A stretch of 64,000 bases of DNA, from contig SWDT01000001.1 of assembly GCA_009193035.1 (NCBI GenBank), forward strand, positions 558,001 through 622,000, in the 5' to 3' direction. The DNA comes from Halicephalobus mephisto. Its lineage: Eukaryota; Nematoda; Chromadorea; Rhabditida; Panagrolaimidae. Of the stretch, positions 11,080 to 24,500 are shown in pieces; position 1 is the first letter of the stretch, and every line of letters starts with the position of its first letter. A program made the translations under genes and the position numbers. Under the pieces are notes generated by a model. The model did no database searches and was not told the DNA's origin. It was given only the letters and a program-made list of their open reading frames with translations.

Positions 11080-14000
11080 TGTTGAAGTCGTCAAGTTTCA
11101 ACAGGGAAAAAGGACAATCAAGCCGGGACAAGAGATAGCAATCAAGCTTCTGACATTTCTGTGGTGGCACGACTTGACTCTGTAAGGGTCGATTCTTCAA
11201 AATGAAAGAAGCGGTTGGAAACATTCGAGTAGGTCGGGCACGGCATAAATAAAAATAAATTCAATTCGGTTATTTTTAAATTCCTCAAGTCAGAAAAAAG
11301 ACAACGACCCGAGTGGTCAATGCTCGATTCAAATTCAAAAATGCTGTTAACTCAATGACTTGCAGATAAGAGGGGGAATTCGTCAACTATTCAAAAAGGT
11401 CGGAAAATAATTTGGCCTTTGGCTATTTTTAATGCTGTGGAATTTTAGTTCATCTCAACACTTCGTTTGAATTTTCTTAAAAGAAAACGGAAAGGACAAA
11501 TTGCGGATGAGCCGGTGGGAAGTCCAGCAAGTCCTAGTGTTTGTCATTTTAAAGTTAATCTCAGAAATTATTAGTAATATTTGTCAAATTCTGGGTTAGG
11601 AGTAAAACGCCGGTTTCCGTCAGAATTCCAAAAAGACCCGGTCCCATTTTGCAAAACTCAGTTATAAACCAATAAAGTCGACTATCATGACGTGCTCGCA
11701 ATGGAAACACAGCAAGACTAGGATTGGTCTGTAAAAATTAAATTTTGGAGAGCAAAGACTCCGTTCAAAGCCCTACTGCTTTAATTGTTTGATGGAAATT
11801 TGTGGGGGCGCCCCTATATCCAATGAAAGAACATCTCGTGTGAAACTGAAACACCCAATCCGGCGGTTTTGTAAGTAAATAAAAGCTGAAAAAACCAACA
11901 AAGATAGAGTCCAAACCGAGGAAATAATTTAAAAATTTAAAAATCCACATGAAACGGGGAAGAGCGAACAGCCTGGACTCATATGTGTAAGGTGCCAACT
12001 GCTGATCCTTACTGACCAATTGATCGGTTTTCAACTTGCACTAAAATTTCAAGATGTCCTTAAAATACCAGTTTTCACATTCCCAAACCGGCAGAAATCA
12101 TTCAAGAAACATAAGGTGAAGATAGGATTTCCCTACGAATCTAAGATTTCATTTCCGCGTGACTTTGTAGTATACAATAATTGACTATAAATATTACAAC
12201 AATACTCGTTTTTTAACGATAATTACACAAAAACGACCGACAAAGACTTCAAGTTATTTGATGGTCAGCAGGTAGGACCACTTTTGTTCGATTGTCAACA
12301 TCGCTTGAAGCTATAAGTAAAGCAATAGAACGTTTGAAAGAACCTGGGTGCAGTTCCATCATCGCTTGAGCAAAGCATGAGACGTAAACAAACCATGTTC
12401 CTAAGTATACAGTGATAAAAAATCTTAAACCGGCATTCCCTATGGGGTACATGAGGAATCCAATGTCGGGAATTTAACGAAATTCTACTGTATGTTATAC
12501 AGCATCAAACGGACAATAATTGTATAAAAAGAACTCTTAAATTTCGATCATACTATTGTGAAAATGAAGACTGAGCGTTGCTAAGAAACTGTCTCGAAAC
12601 AAATTGCCAAAACTGTCTCCAAGTCTGCCCAAATTTTGGTTTCTGATGTCAGTTTTAACCATTTATAAGGTTTTGGAGTAGTTGAACAATTCAATAAACT
12701 CCTGGAAGATTGCAGAAGCTTTGATGAAACTTCTTAACATTTCATAATCTTTTATTACAAGCCAGAAATTTCTACAAAATTGTAGATTTAAAAATCTTTG
12801 TGAAAAACAACATTAACTCTTGGCAAATGTCATACTCTTAAGCTTTATCTCTACAAAAACGTGATAAATATGTGGAAGAAAGATCTAATCTCAACGAAGC
12901 CATGAATAATTGTTTTACTAATCTTACAAAAACAACTTCCTCATTAAGACTTTATTAGCAACTGAGCAACGCAAACGTATCAGGTTTCTGTTCTTTAATC
13001 TCCAAAAAAAATTCTCTTGTCGAAGTTAATTTCATAACTTGAATAAACTTGAATCTAGATTCTCGCGACCAAAAGTTAATACTTTTACACACTTGATAAA
13101 CAGCAAATCTAAATTGTCTAAGGACTTGGACAAAACTATACGTGCATTCCTTTTTTTATTGAAAAAGTGTAAAAATTCGTTAATAATCGATAAATCCTCC
13201 ATTATTATTAATGGACTTAAATATTTTTAAGTTGTGAATTCATATGATTTAGTCATTTTCTAGGGATTGATTTTCAATTTTGCGAAATGACTGGCACTAT
13301 CATGTTGAAAAGTAAATCGACATCGTTTATTTTTCTCTATAAATGGCAAAGAATCTATAAACAATCGCTGATACCTTTGACTATTCATTGTAAAATGATA
13401 TAAAATCGATTTCAGATTTACCTCTTTCTACAAATACTTTTCACACCATTGCAATTCTTCCTCCAAAATGTCTCTCAGAAAAGTATTTTAGTCTTTTTTA
13501 AGACCATGACAATAATAATACCAACTATCATAATTAAACTTTTTTCATCAAAAAAAGATTATTTGAAGAGCACGAATAATATATCAAACGCAAATAGAAA
13601 TAATTACCTCTAACTAATCTCGATCTGTAGTAATTTGAACATAATTAAATCTCGTATGTATACAATTCTCAGAAATGGGATTCCTTCGCTCTCATGTTCG
13701 TTATATATGGGCAAAAAATTAAACTAAACTAATTACTTTATGTGAACATCAACTTTACATTCGGACTTGATCTGCATGGAAGATTTCCCCAAATCGGATT
13801 CAATTTGAATAATTCTTCAGCTCCTGTCGAAAAGCTTTTTTAACGACCAGACCTTCTTTTGGAAATATTAAAACTTATAATCTTCAGAGTTCCTGAAACA
13901 GAATGGTCAAGTTCATATGCAGTATTATAATCACTGTTCCTGGTTGTCCTTGAAACATCAATGCAATAATATTTATAATCGATATACTTTCAAGCACAAA

Positions 14001-14612
14001 ACATCTTATAATAACCAAATTTATAATTTATGGAAAATCAAAAATTTCAAATGCAGATATATTTTTATTCAAAACTTTATTTTAAAGTGTCATCAACCTT
14101 CATGCATGGAGAAGAAAATTTCACAGCTAGATAAGTCAAATTATTATGGCTCAATTACAACTTCCGGCTAATGAAATCTTTAAAAATTTATATTGATTGG
14201 TCTTTTCACCAACTGGTTTTGGCAAATCGGAGTTAAATCTCTTAGGAACAACACATTTCGTAAACAATTTAATAGCAGACTATTGATTTGAAAGAATTAA
14301 ATTCATCAACCTTTAGAAGATTCAAATCCCAAGTTAATACTATTTGTATAGTGTACAGCTTCAGATTAGTACTTTTTATTCATAATGGGACTTTCTTATT
14401 TAATCAATTAATTTATTTACTTGCCCTAAGGCAAAATAATAATTTTCCAACAAACCATTAAAAATGAAGGCACATTAGTGATAAATGCGTCAGAAAGTGA
14501 ATGGAAAAGAAAGCCTACAAGGCAGTAAGTACCATTAGCAGTGAGGAACAATGAACAAATAATTAAAATGAATAATAACAAAATCAGATCGCTTGATTGG
14601 ACTATGAAAGGA
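11080..14612. other. Long AT-rich intergenic region
   Basis: It holds the 5' flank of the GPCR and the 3' flank of the first Mesh-like gene. I see no convincing exon. The best single frame is at 12249-12452 on the minus strand: it starts with ATG and has a hydrophobic stretch, but has no splice or homology support. The rest is low-complexity AT-rich sequence. Confidence 0.5.
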
Positions 14613-17600
14613 TTATACACTTGTGCCTAACCCGACAAATGCTGGATTCTCGGTGTTGCCGTTCTCGTGTCGATGCCGAGAACGGAGCTCCGGTGTTGCG
14701 CTGCTAGAGTAGTCATCTGGCTTGGTTTTCAATAGCCTTTCAGAGGCCAAGCTATAGGAGTCTGTTCGAGGGTTGTAAGAATCCACAGGATAGTCCTAAA
14801 ATTGAAAGATTAAGAATACTGAATGCTTTTGATTGTCTATGCATTTGATTTTTGTAAACGGCATAGGCATAAGATTCATTTTCAGTGGCCAATAACGAAA
14901 AGTAGATGAATTAGATTCAACAGATGAGGAAAGATCAGGAGTACACAGGGAAATAGAGATGATTACATAAAGGGGATTCAAAAGAATGAGGAATATATAG
15001 GAGAGGACTTAACAGTTTGATTTATTGGATGAGCTCTGAGTATTCTCCAAAGAATCCGGGGGATTTCAGATAAAAAGGGACTTTTTGGCTTTGAGAAAAC
15101 TTTCAGATTAATGGAACATTAGAGGAAATACCAGCTAAAGCTTAAGATCGTTGATAGGGGATTTACAAAGCTTGTTTTTGAGCAAAAATTTATCCTTACC
15201 CTTCTGAAGCGGCTGGCTTCGCTCTCTTCCTCTGTTCTGCTCTGAATCCTCTTTCTTTTGATGCACCAACAACAAAGGAAGATCATGATCAAAACCATGA
15301 TAATTGCAATAACCGACAGAATCGCCGTAAGCCACTTAAGCATATTTTCGAATTCTCGTGACCTGCACCAAGGCTGACTTCCTTTGTTCCACTCGAATCG
15401 ATATCTATTAGGGTCGTTGTGATCCACAATAATACTGCATTTATATTCATGATCTCCATGAATCCAGTGAGTTTGGAAGCATTCGAATCTGGCGGTATCC
15501 CCTTGCATGTAGCTCGGAGCGAGAGCTGGAGTCTTCATCAAATACTCTGGGTACTCGATGTTGATTGGGCCACAGCTGTTGTATTGACGAGTAGCCTCCA
15601 ATCTGTCCCTCTGGAAGATGTTCCATTCATCCTTAGATCCATGGCCGATGATTTTTGCATTCAACATGGTGTAGTCATAGAGACAAGGAACGTTGTCGCC
15701 ACAATCTTGTATGATTTCCGCTGGACTGTCTGGACATTCTCTGGCAGCGTATTGCTCGTAAATCGTAGCTGCATAGGGTTGATTCGAGACTAAAGAGAGT
15801 AATTATTAACTGAAGTAAACATGCGAACTTACTGAGTTGATTATTCTGGATGTCCATACAGTTCTGAAGAAGCTGTTCCAGTTGAGCTCCAGTTTTCGGG
15901 TAGAATCTATACAATGGCCCTTCGTACTTTGATGCAACTTTATAGACGGGTTCACTCTTCATGTAGGTTTCAGGGAAAGCATCAAACATCTTGTCTTCAT
16001 CCCTCGTTGTTGTGAACATGTTATCCGTAGGCATATATTGATTCAGCTGACCTTGATTGTAATCGTATGTGCTAGCACCTCCAGATCCGGGAATTCGGTC
16101 TAGAATAGTTTACATTGGCCTCAATCGCATTATTAATGAATGAATGACTTACAATTGCTGATGATTTGTTGACGAACAGATTCAGAATTGACATCATTGA
16201 TAGTTAAACTCTGGTACATTGCTCCAGTTGTCTGATCTGGGAACGGTCTCATCAATCCAGCAACTCTGGGCAGGTTGTACCTCTGGCGGATATCTTGTTC
16301 TCGAGTTTTGTCTCCATCTGGTCTGACTCCGTATTGGGGAGAGATAGAAACAGTCACATCCAAGAATCCCATACTTTCTTGGTACATTGGAAGACGATCG
16401 ATATCGGTAGCAAAGGATTCTCTGACATAGATCCCCACCTGAGCTTCTTCAAGAACAACGTAGATCTCAGCTTGACCTCTCTCCACGTTATTGACGTAAA
16501 CAAGAACTCCTCGGAACCGTTGGAGCCTCATCGTATCGAAGTAACGGAGAATATTACCTACGATGACACTGGTTCTGTACCTAAATCTTCTTGTATCTTT
16601 CCTGGCCATCACATGGACACGATCAGTTCCGGTGGCTTCAATAGCGACTCCGGTAATGACAGTTGCATTACTTGGCTGGACGAGGTCTTCTTGACTGAGA
16701 GTTCTTCCAAGCATTCCGAAGTCAACCCGACGATTCGGATATCTCTCCAATCTCACTTGGATTCTTACTTCTGGAGTCATGGCAGTTTCAGGAATGTAGA
16801 GGAGGTTGTAAACCCCGGGTTCATTGAAGACAAACTTGTCATTGTCAATGGTGTTGAAGGTTCCGGCTCCAATAGCTTGACCGATGGCTGGTGGTTGATA
16901 TTGTTGGCATCCACTACTTGGACGACGCCAGTAGAAGAGTTGGCATCGGAAATGCGCGAATTTGCAGCAGAGGAAGTAGGGCATGTAGTCGTGATGGAAG
17001 GCACTCAATCCGGGAACTTCAAATTGACCCATATACGGAGTTGTTCCGAATTCATAGGCTCTGAGCGGGAACCCAGGGTTATATGGAGTTTGTTCAATGA
17101 CTTTAATGACTGGTTGATAAGTAGTTTGCATCAAGAATCCTTTCTCGTCGTAGCAACAGACCTGTCCGTAATGAGTAGGGAATCGAGAGGCATCCATACT
17201 ATCTCCATAACGGCCAGTTCCGGCGTAAGATCCGTAAATATTTGAAGCAGACATGTAGCAGTTCTTAGCTCCGATCATAGTAGTGCAAGTAATGTCACGG
17301 AAGATTTTAGAGCATCTAGGATGAGGCATGAATCTTCCAATATCGTACTTCGCTTGAGTTTCAACGCAAGGACAGGAAGCGTTGGTTTCGACGTCTCTTA
17401 AAAAGTTCCACTGTGCTCCATCTTCATCGTACCAATCATGGCACATCGCCGTAGCTTTCTCAATAACGAATTCTTGTCTGGCATCGGCTTGTTGTTGAGA
17501 ATAACTAGTTGTGTCGTACGCAGGGTTGTTTGAAGTCCAAAGCCAGTGGAGAGAAATGGGAGCAGAGACGAGACCAGAAATCAAGTTTGGAGCGATATTC

Positions 17601-19594
17601 TGATCACTTGCTCTGATAGGAGCCAGCTTCAAGTAACCAACACGGTAAGTGTAGAGTTCGTGCATTCTTTCCCAATCGGTCATATACCAATGTTCCACTT
17701 GGTTCAAGTTGATCCTCTCCTTCTGCATCTGGAATCTGTATTCATAGGTATTCCGATTGGAATAAGTCGTCAATCGAGCGAGGACACGATGTTCTGGTCG
17801 GAATTTCTTGATCTGAAGAGAAGTACGGTATAAAAGAGATGTAATCAATATACAAAACTTACATTATCATCTTTTGTTTCCTTATAACCAACAACATACA
17901 ACCCGAGTTGAACTCCATAAAGAGCGTCATCACTAATTCTGATCTGAGTGGTGTCTTGGTAGTTCAAATCTGGATTCGTGAAATTCCTTGGATACCAGGA
18001 AATCGGCATAACAGTAGTTTCTAATGGATTCTTGAACCAATCGTATATGTTTCCAATATCTAACCTCATCGGATCTAATGTTGGCGGGACTAAATGAAAA
18101 ATCATATTAACTGTAATTGATATTAACACTCACCAAAGTAAATATACCCTACGAAAGCTTTTTCATCGTTTGCTCCTGTACTTTCTGGTTGGAAATAGAC
18201 GGTTTTCGTTCCCCAATCATAAATCTTCGGAATAGTACATCTGGCAAGAGACGGATTAATAACAGTGCAAGTAGCGACTTGACGTTGTTCAATCATCAAT
18301 TTGTAAGTTTGGGTTCTAACGAGACACATTGCATTCACATCGACAGTCATCTCTCCAAGCATGTTAACAATATTCGGATAGATCATCATAGGATAACTGC
18401 CTCCCGTCTTGTTGGAGCAGCCACCAGGTCGAACAACGTCATCAACACGGAACATGTAACGACCTCTGACCATGTGAGGAACTCCAGATTGTTTAGCGAG
18501 AACTGTTGGAGTGTTCTTGTACATGAAAGTAGGATCGATGGGAACCATTCCTGTGTGATTTCCTCCATTGAAGAGAGCTTGACACCTTCCATTTCTGGAG
18601 TTGAGACGGACGTCGGCAGCGTCGAACCCGAGTTTGTCGTAGTTCAAGATGACGTAGCTAAGACGACCAGGCTGATCGGTGAGCCAGATGACTTGATAGG
18701 TAGCTAATTCACCGTTATCAAAGTCGACTCTGTTGGAGACAGCTGAAGCTGTATTGAGCCAAGTAACGATGAAGGCAGCATCGGCTCTGAAGGCATTCGC
18801 TCCAGCTACACCTTCCTGAAGCCATCTCATCATTTCATCAAGGAAGTAGTCTCCCTGGGGATCACATCGAACATAGCCATCTGGAGTTCCCGGACATCTC
18901 TCAAAGCGGTTTCCAAAGAAGGAGGACCCAGCCATGGAAGCAGTATCGACGTTGATGTTCGAGTTGGAGCCTCTTCCAAACATGGATTGTCTCATAATCA
19001 ACCTGTAGTAGACTCCTGACTTAAGTGCAGGACCTCCGTTCTGGGGAATCTGTTGTTTGCATAGATAAGGGGCGATCATGGCCGGATCTTGCTGTCTTGG
19101 CCAATCTGTGGAATCTGGACCGACGTTAATTGTAGGACCCTGGTCGAGTACTGTAGCGAAAGACATGTATCCATTCACAGAAAGCTGGAAGAGAAATAAT
19201 TGAAAATCCAAAAATAGAGGAAAGAACTTACAGTAGTGTAGTTATAGAATCCACCGTAAAACGGGAACCACATGTGGAGGTCCACGGTTTGACCAGCAGT
19301 TAAGAGACCTGGATGGACTCTATGGTCTCCAACATCAGGACCAAAAGGAACTAGATTTACTCCATAGAAAGAATTATTACCAGTACCGGTAAAAACTTGA
19401 GCATTCAGATCTGGCTGGATATTGGCTCCAGCTCCAGTGTTTATAGCGGATTGGGCTCCAGTTCCACCAATTCCAATACCAGACTGTATTTGAGACAAAG
19501 CTCCTGGGATAAGACAAATCGGCAAAATGAGCGCAATAATTGAAAGTAAAATAAAGGACCTTAAAGGTCTGTTTCCCTGATGGCCAGGGGCCAT
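14613..19594 (-). CDS. Mesh/SUSD2-like membrane protein, paralog A (NIDO-AMOP-VWD-Sushi-TM)
   Basis: Seven exons, about 1,450 residues. A signal peptide is present (PLRSFILLSIIALILPICLI). The NIDO domain lies in the 18134-19184 exon (DSTDWPRQQDPAMIAPYLC, ATYQVIWLTD, ILNYDKLGFDAADV). AMOP lies in the 16133-17829 exon (CHDWYDEDG, CPCVETQAKYDIGRFMPHPRC, QVCCYDEKG). VWD follows, starting IDNDKFVFNEPGVYNLLYI and ending near DCGDNVPCLYDYTMLN. Then comes a four-Cys Sushi domain (SCGPINIEYP ... QPWC), one TM helix (LTAILSVIAIIMVLIMIFLC) and a short tail with NPAFVGLGTSV at the stop. Known relatives: Drosophila Mesh organises smooth septate junctions in gut epithelium; SUSD2 and MUC4 share the domains. 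The GDPH autocleavage motif is absent. It is a tandem duplicate of the gene at 21528-26361. Confidence 0.92.
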
Positions 19595-21527
19595 AGTCGT
19601 CTGAATACTGTTTCTCTCTTCAGAAGACTGACTGTATTGAAATGAGAGGCAAGACTCTCTGAAAGTATATATTTAAAAAAATGCAATCTTTTAAACACGA
19701 ATAAGTATCGAGTCGACTAGAAATAGGTCTGATTATGACTAAGCAAATTTTAAGCATTTCCCAATTTTGGAAGTGGGCGTTAAACAAGCCCATCTTCATG
19801 GATGCAGCTGACTCATCAGAGAAAACTTTTGAGTCTTCAGTTATCGATTACAAATGCCCAGTAAGGAAAGGAAAAGCAAACAGGAGAGGTGAAGCACCTC
19901 TAATCAGAGAGTTGACCGCGATTGTCCGTAAATGGAATGATTGCAACCAATTCTGGGAAGTAAGGGAGAAATCAATGTTTTCTCGGAGCAAAGTTGTACA
20001 AAATTGGAATTCTTGTTAGAATAAACACGTTAAAGATCGTATCTCTATCATATAATTGATAAGAGTCAACAGTAAACAAATTACCTCGAACAGAAAGGTC
20101 TTCGTCCTTATTTATCGACAAGTTCAAAGCTGTTGTTCAGAAAATCAGTATCGTAAAGTTCCAGATCCAAGATGGACGTTCTGGATCTGTACCAAATTCC
20201 AAACAAATGCCGATTAGAATGTGCAAAAGAGGCCATGTTTGCATAACGCGGGAATAAGACAACCTACGGCGCACCTTTGAGCCTCGACGTGGTGGAATTT
20301 CGCGGTCCCTTCGAACGAATGGTTGGCAAACGTACATTCAAAAAATTCATCGAAGCCCATGGAGAAGGGAGGCTATCTGTTTAGCAAGCTAGTGACTCAT
20401 AGGCCATGTTCGGAATCGAAATGAATTTCCCTGGCATTGAAATTTCATTCTCACTAACATTGTTCTAATAACCACACGAAAAAGTAATTTCCGTCTAACA
20501 ATTTAAAAAATAAATTCCAAAACATCAATAAAAACTGGATTTCGAAAATAAATAAACAAAGATGACTAATTCATCGAGAGAAGTACAGGTGGAAATAAAA
20601 CGAAACTAATGTTAAACTAAATACTCTGGAAATTTAAAGTTAAATATTATCTAATTTCACCGAGAATCATAGAAGTTTTAAGTAATCAACAACAGTAAGT
20701 AAACATCACACGGTTCCTGAATCCAAGAACGCTAAAACTAAAACAAAATCGCAGGACACTGATTTTCGAGTTGATCATCAAGTCAACAAAGGTCGACTTG
20801 AGAATTTCCTCATCAAGTAAAAAAATACCAGAAAACATTAATCATGACTAATGTTAGAAATCACATTGTACAGGGAGTGTTCTTCAAATGAAAAGTCAGG
20901 TACCGATCCTATGTGCGAACAATCCATTGAAACGGACTCCGACTACTAATATAAAAAACCTCAAGTCAGTCAACAATAAATTTTCCCCTATCGTCGATTT
21001 AAAGGCCAAGGAGGTAGTGTTAGATTAGTTATCAGAATCAAAAAGTATGATCTTGAAACCACGTAAAGTAATTTTATTGTATTCGTCGTCGTTCGCATAT
21101 GCAAACATTCGACTCTTCTCATGAGCGATCATCGAGGAGAAAGCAAAGCGGCAGTGTTCTTTCATATTCTGTACTAAGATGTGTACTATTTCTGTGGAAA
21201 GAAAGCAATGAGCCATGCGGTCTTTCCGATTGTTCTGCATCAAGAATAGCCAGCTTGTTCAGCGAGGAAATCGGTCAGCGTGACTGGTTTGGCCAAGCAA
21301 ACCTTCCCATTTTGGTCCTAGGCTAATAATAGATCAATCATTTATTCGAGAACTAATATTGTTCAAATCTGATTGAAAATAATTAAGTGAGTACAGCCAT
21401 AGGCAATAAGAAAATGATTTGCGTTGATTTTTCGAGGATAACTACCTTTCTGGGAAGACATTGGAAAGACGGAAAAGGCAGGAACGAGCCAGAGATATCT
21501 CAAATCAACAAGGTTTCGGGACATGGA
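19595..21527. other. Spacer between the two Mesh-like paralogs
   Basis: It holds the 5' flank of paralog A and the 3' flank of paralog B. A 94-codon plus-strand frame at 19735-20019 begins with ATG but sits in the probable promoter and has no known motif. Other frames are short. No RNA gene or element recognised. Confidence 0.5.
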
Positions 21528-24500
21528 TTAGACGCTCGTGTTGAGACCCATGAATGACGAGTTCTGAGTTGCTGCAATAGGTTGCTGAGGACCTCGAGCT
21601 CTTAATTCATTCATCGGGGAAGATGCTCTGGAAGACTGCGAAAACGGTTGCTGAGGTCGTTCGGCTTCATAAGCCTGAAATTTCTTGTTTCAACATTAAA
21701 GTTCATTTGCCGCTTTCAGGGCACGAGAGATAAGATGCTCACTTAGTCAGCATTACAACCGGTCTGAGAAAATTAAAAGCAAAGAAAACTTACATCGTTC
21801 AACTGTCCACGTCGGCCATAACCTGGGGAAGTTGAGCGAGGTCTGATCGGCTTCAAATCCCCACTTCCTGTTCCATGAAGTCTTCGTTGTTTAATACACC
21901 AACACGTCAGGAAAACGAGGATGATCGCCATAATGATGCCGATGGTACTAGCAATAGCAGTGAGCCATTTGAGGAAATTTTCGATTTCTCTGGCACGGCA
22001 CCAAGGCTGATTTCCTTTATTCCATTCGAACCGATATCTGGTGGGATCGTTGTAATCCACAACAATGTCGCACTTGTATTCATAGTCTCCATGAATCCAG
22101 TGGGTCTGGAAGCATCCAAATCTGACGACATCACCTTGGAGGTAACCAGAAGCGAAAGCAGGAGTCTTAGTGAGGTATTCGGGGTATTCAACGTTGATGG
22201 CTCCACAACTGTTGTCTAAAAATAAGATGAAATCATCCGATTAACTGACAAAGATAGACTTACATTGACGCATGACTTGCATCCTGTCGAGACTATAAGT
22301 ATTCCAATTATCCTGAGCTTGAAGTCCGAGAATTTCAGAATTGAACATGGCGTAGTCGAACATGCAAGGAACACTGTCTCCACATGTAGAGATGATCAAA
22401 GCTGGATTGTCTGGACAGAGTTCTTGACCCAATTGCATCGTGAGCTGTCCTTGAAGAGGTTGAAGTCCAACTGAAATGAATTTCATTAATAAAAATAGCC
22501 ACAATTCTAATAAAACATACTGTTGGGGTTCTGTTGAAGATCCCTACAAGTCTGTAGCAACTGAACCAAGTCGTTACCAGTCTTAGGATCGAATCTGTAA
22601 ACTCCAGTTTCGTATTTCGGAGCGGCCTTGTAGATAGGGTTGTTCTTCATAGCTACTTCGGGGAAAACTTCAAAGGCTTTGTCGGTTTCCGTACTCGTTA
22701 CGAACATATTATCAGTTGGCATGTACTGGTTCAGAACACCAACAGGATTTTGTTGAACTCCAGAATCGCCGGTACCAATGATCTTGTCTGAAATAACCAG
22801 TTTCATAAGAAATTCTAGTAAATCAACTCACAGTTGTTGATAATTTGCTGTCTAAATGTGGCAGAGTTTACATCATTCAAAGTGATGCCCTCGTAGAAGG
22901 CTCCAGTACTTTGGTCGGGGAATGGACGAATCAAACCAGCAACTCGAGGGAGATTGTATCTCGTTCTAAGCTCCTGATCTCTGGTGGTATCTCCATCAGG
23001 TCTAACTCCATAGCGAGGAGGAACAGCGATCTCGACATCAAGAAGACCCATACTCTCTTGGTACATAGACAACCGATCAATATCGAGAGCGTATGATTCT
23101 CTGATTTTGAGTCCGATCTCTGCTTCTTCCAAAACGACGTAAATTTCGGGCTGACCACGTTGAACATTATTTACGTAGATGAGGATACCGTTGAATCTCT
23201 GCAGTCTCATCGTATCAAAGTATCTGAGCAAGTTCCCGACGATAATATTTGTTCTGTATCTGAATCGTCTCGTGTCTCCTCTGGCTGTAATAACCACTCT
23301 ATCTGTTCCAGTGGCTTCAATGGCGACTCCAGTAATGACAGTTACATTACTCGGTTGAACTAAGTCTGCTTGAGTCATGTAATGCCCAAGCAAACTAAAG
23401 TCGACTTTCCTGTTGGGGTACCTTTCTAACCGGACCTGGACTCTGACTTCGGGATTATTTTCAGTCTGGGGGATGTATAACAGAGTAAAGACACCAGGTT
23501 CATCGAAAATGAACTTTTGGTTGTCAATAGTTCCAAATGTACCACCACCCATACCGTAACCGACTGCAGGTGGTTGATACTGCTGACAACTACTACTTGG
23601 ACGCCGCCAGTAGAACATCTGACAACGGAATTTGGCGAATTTGCAGCAGAGGAAGTAGGGCATGTAGTCGTGATGGAAGGCACTCAGCCCGGGAACCTCG
23701 AATTGGCCTAGATAAGGACTGGAGCCGAATTCGAAGGCTCTCATAGGATAGCCTGGATTATAGAACATATTTTCTATCACTTTCACTACCGGCTGATACG
23801 TTGTCTGCTGCAGAAAACCTTCTTTACTGTAACAACAAACTTGGCCGAAAGTTGTCGGGAAACGACTAAATAAAGTTATTACTTAACAATCGTTAAAGTG
23901 AAGAACTTACTGCATTGAATTGATATCGAACTGACGACCATGCTGTCCGGAGTATGACCCGTAGACGTTTTGAGCTGACATGTAACAATTTTCAGCACCA
24001 ATGACTTCAGGACAAGTAATATCACGGAATTCCTGAGAACATCGCGGATGAGGCATGAATCTTCCGAGGTCCCTCTTGGCTTGGGCTTCAATACAAGGAC
24101 AAGAAGCATTCGTCTCAGTGTCTCGAATAAAGTTGAACAACGCTCCGTCTTCATCGTACCAATCATGACACATTTCCGTGGCTTTCTTGACAACGAATTC
24201 AGTCCTGGCTTCTTGGTCTTGAACTGAGAAGGTAGTTGTTTGGAATTCTGGGTTATTTGTTGTCCAGAGGAAATGTAAGGATATAGGAGCAGAGACGAGA
24301 CCAGAAAGCAGAGTAGGAGGCTGAGTGGGTTGATCGTTGCCTCTTATAGGTGCCAGTTTCAAGAATCCGAATCTGTATGAGTAGAGTTCATGCATTCTCT
24401 CCCAATCATTCAAGTACCATTGTTCAACCTGATAGAGATTAATCCTTTCTTCTTGTGGACGGAATCGATATTCCCGTTGGTTGTTGTTGGAGTAAGTGGC

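Noticed and set aside
11765..12034. 89-codon minus-strand frame
   Set aside because: Starts with TTG, no splice partners, no recognisable motif.
12249..12452. 67-codon minus-strand frame with hydrophobic stretch
   Set aside because: Begins with ATG but has no second line of evidence; frames of this length are expected by chance in 3.5 kb.
16295..17245. 316-codon plus-strand frame
   Set aside because: Shadow of the AMOP/VWD exon of paralog A on the other strand.
19735..20019. 94-codon plus-strand frame with ATG
   Set aside because: Lies in the promoter of Mesh-like paralog A, no family or splice support.
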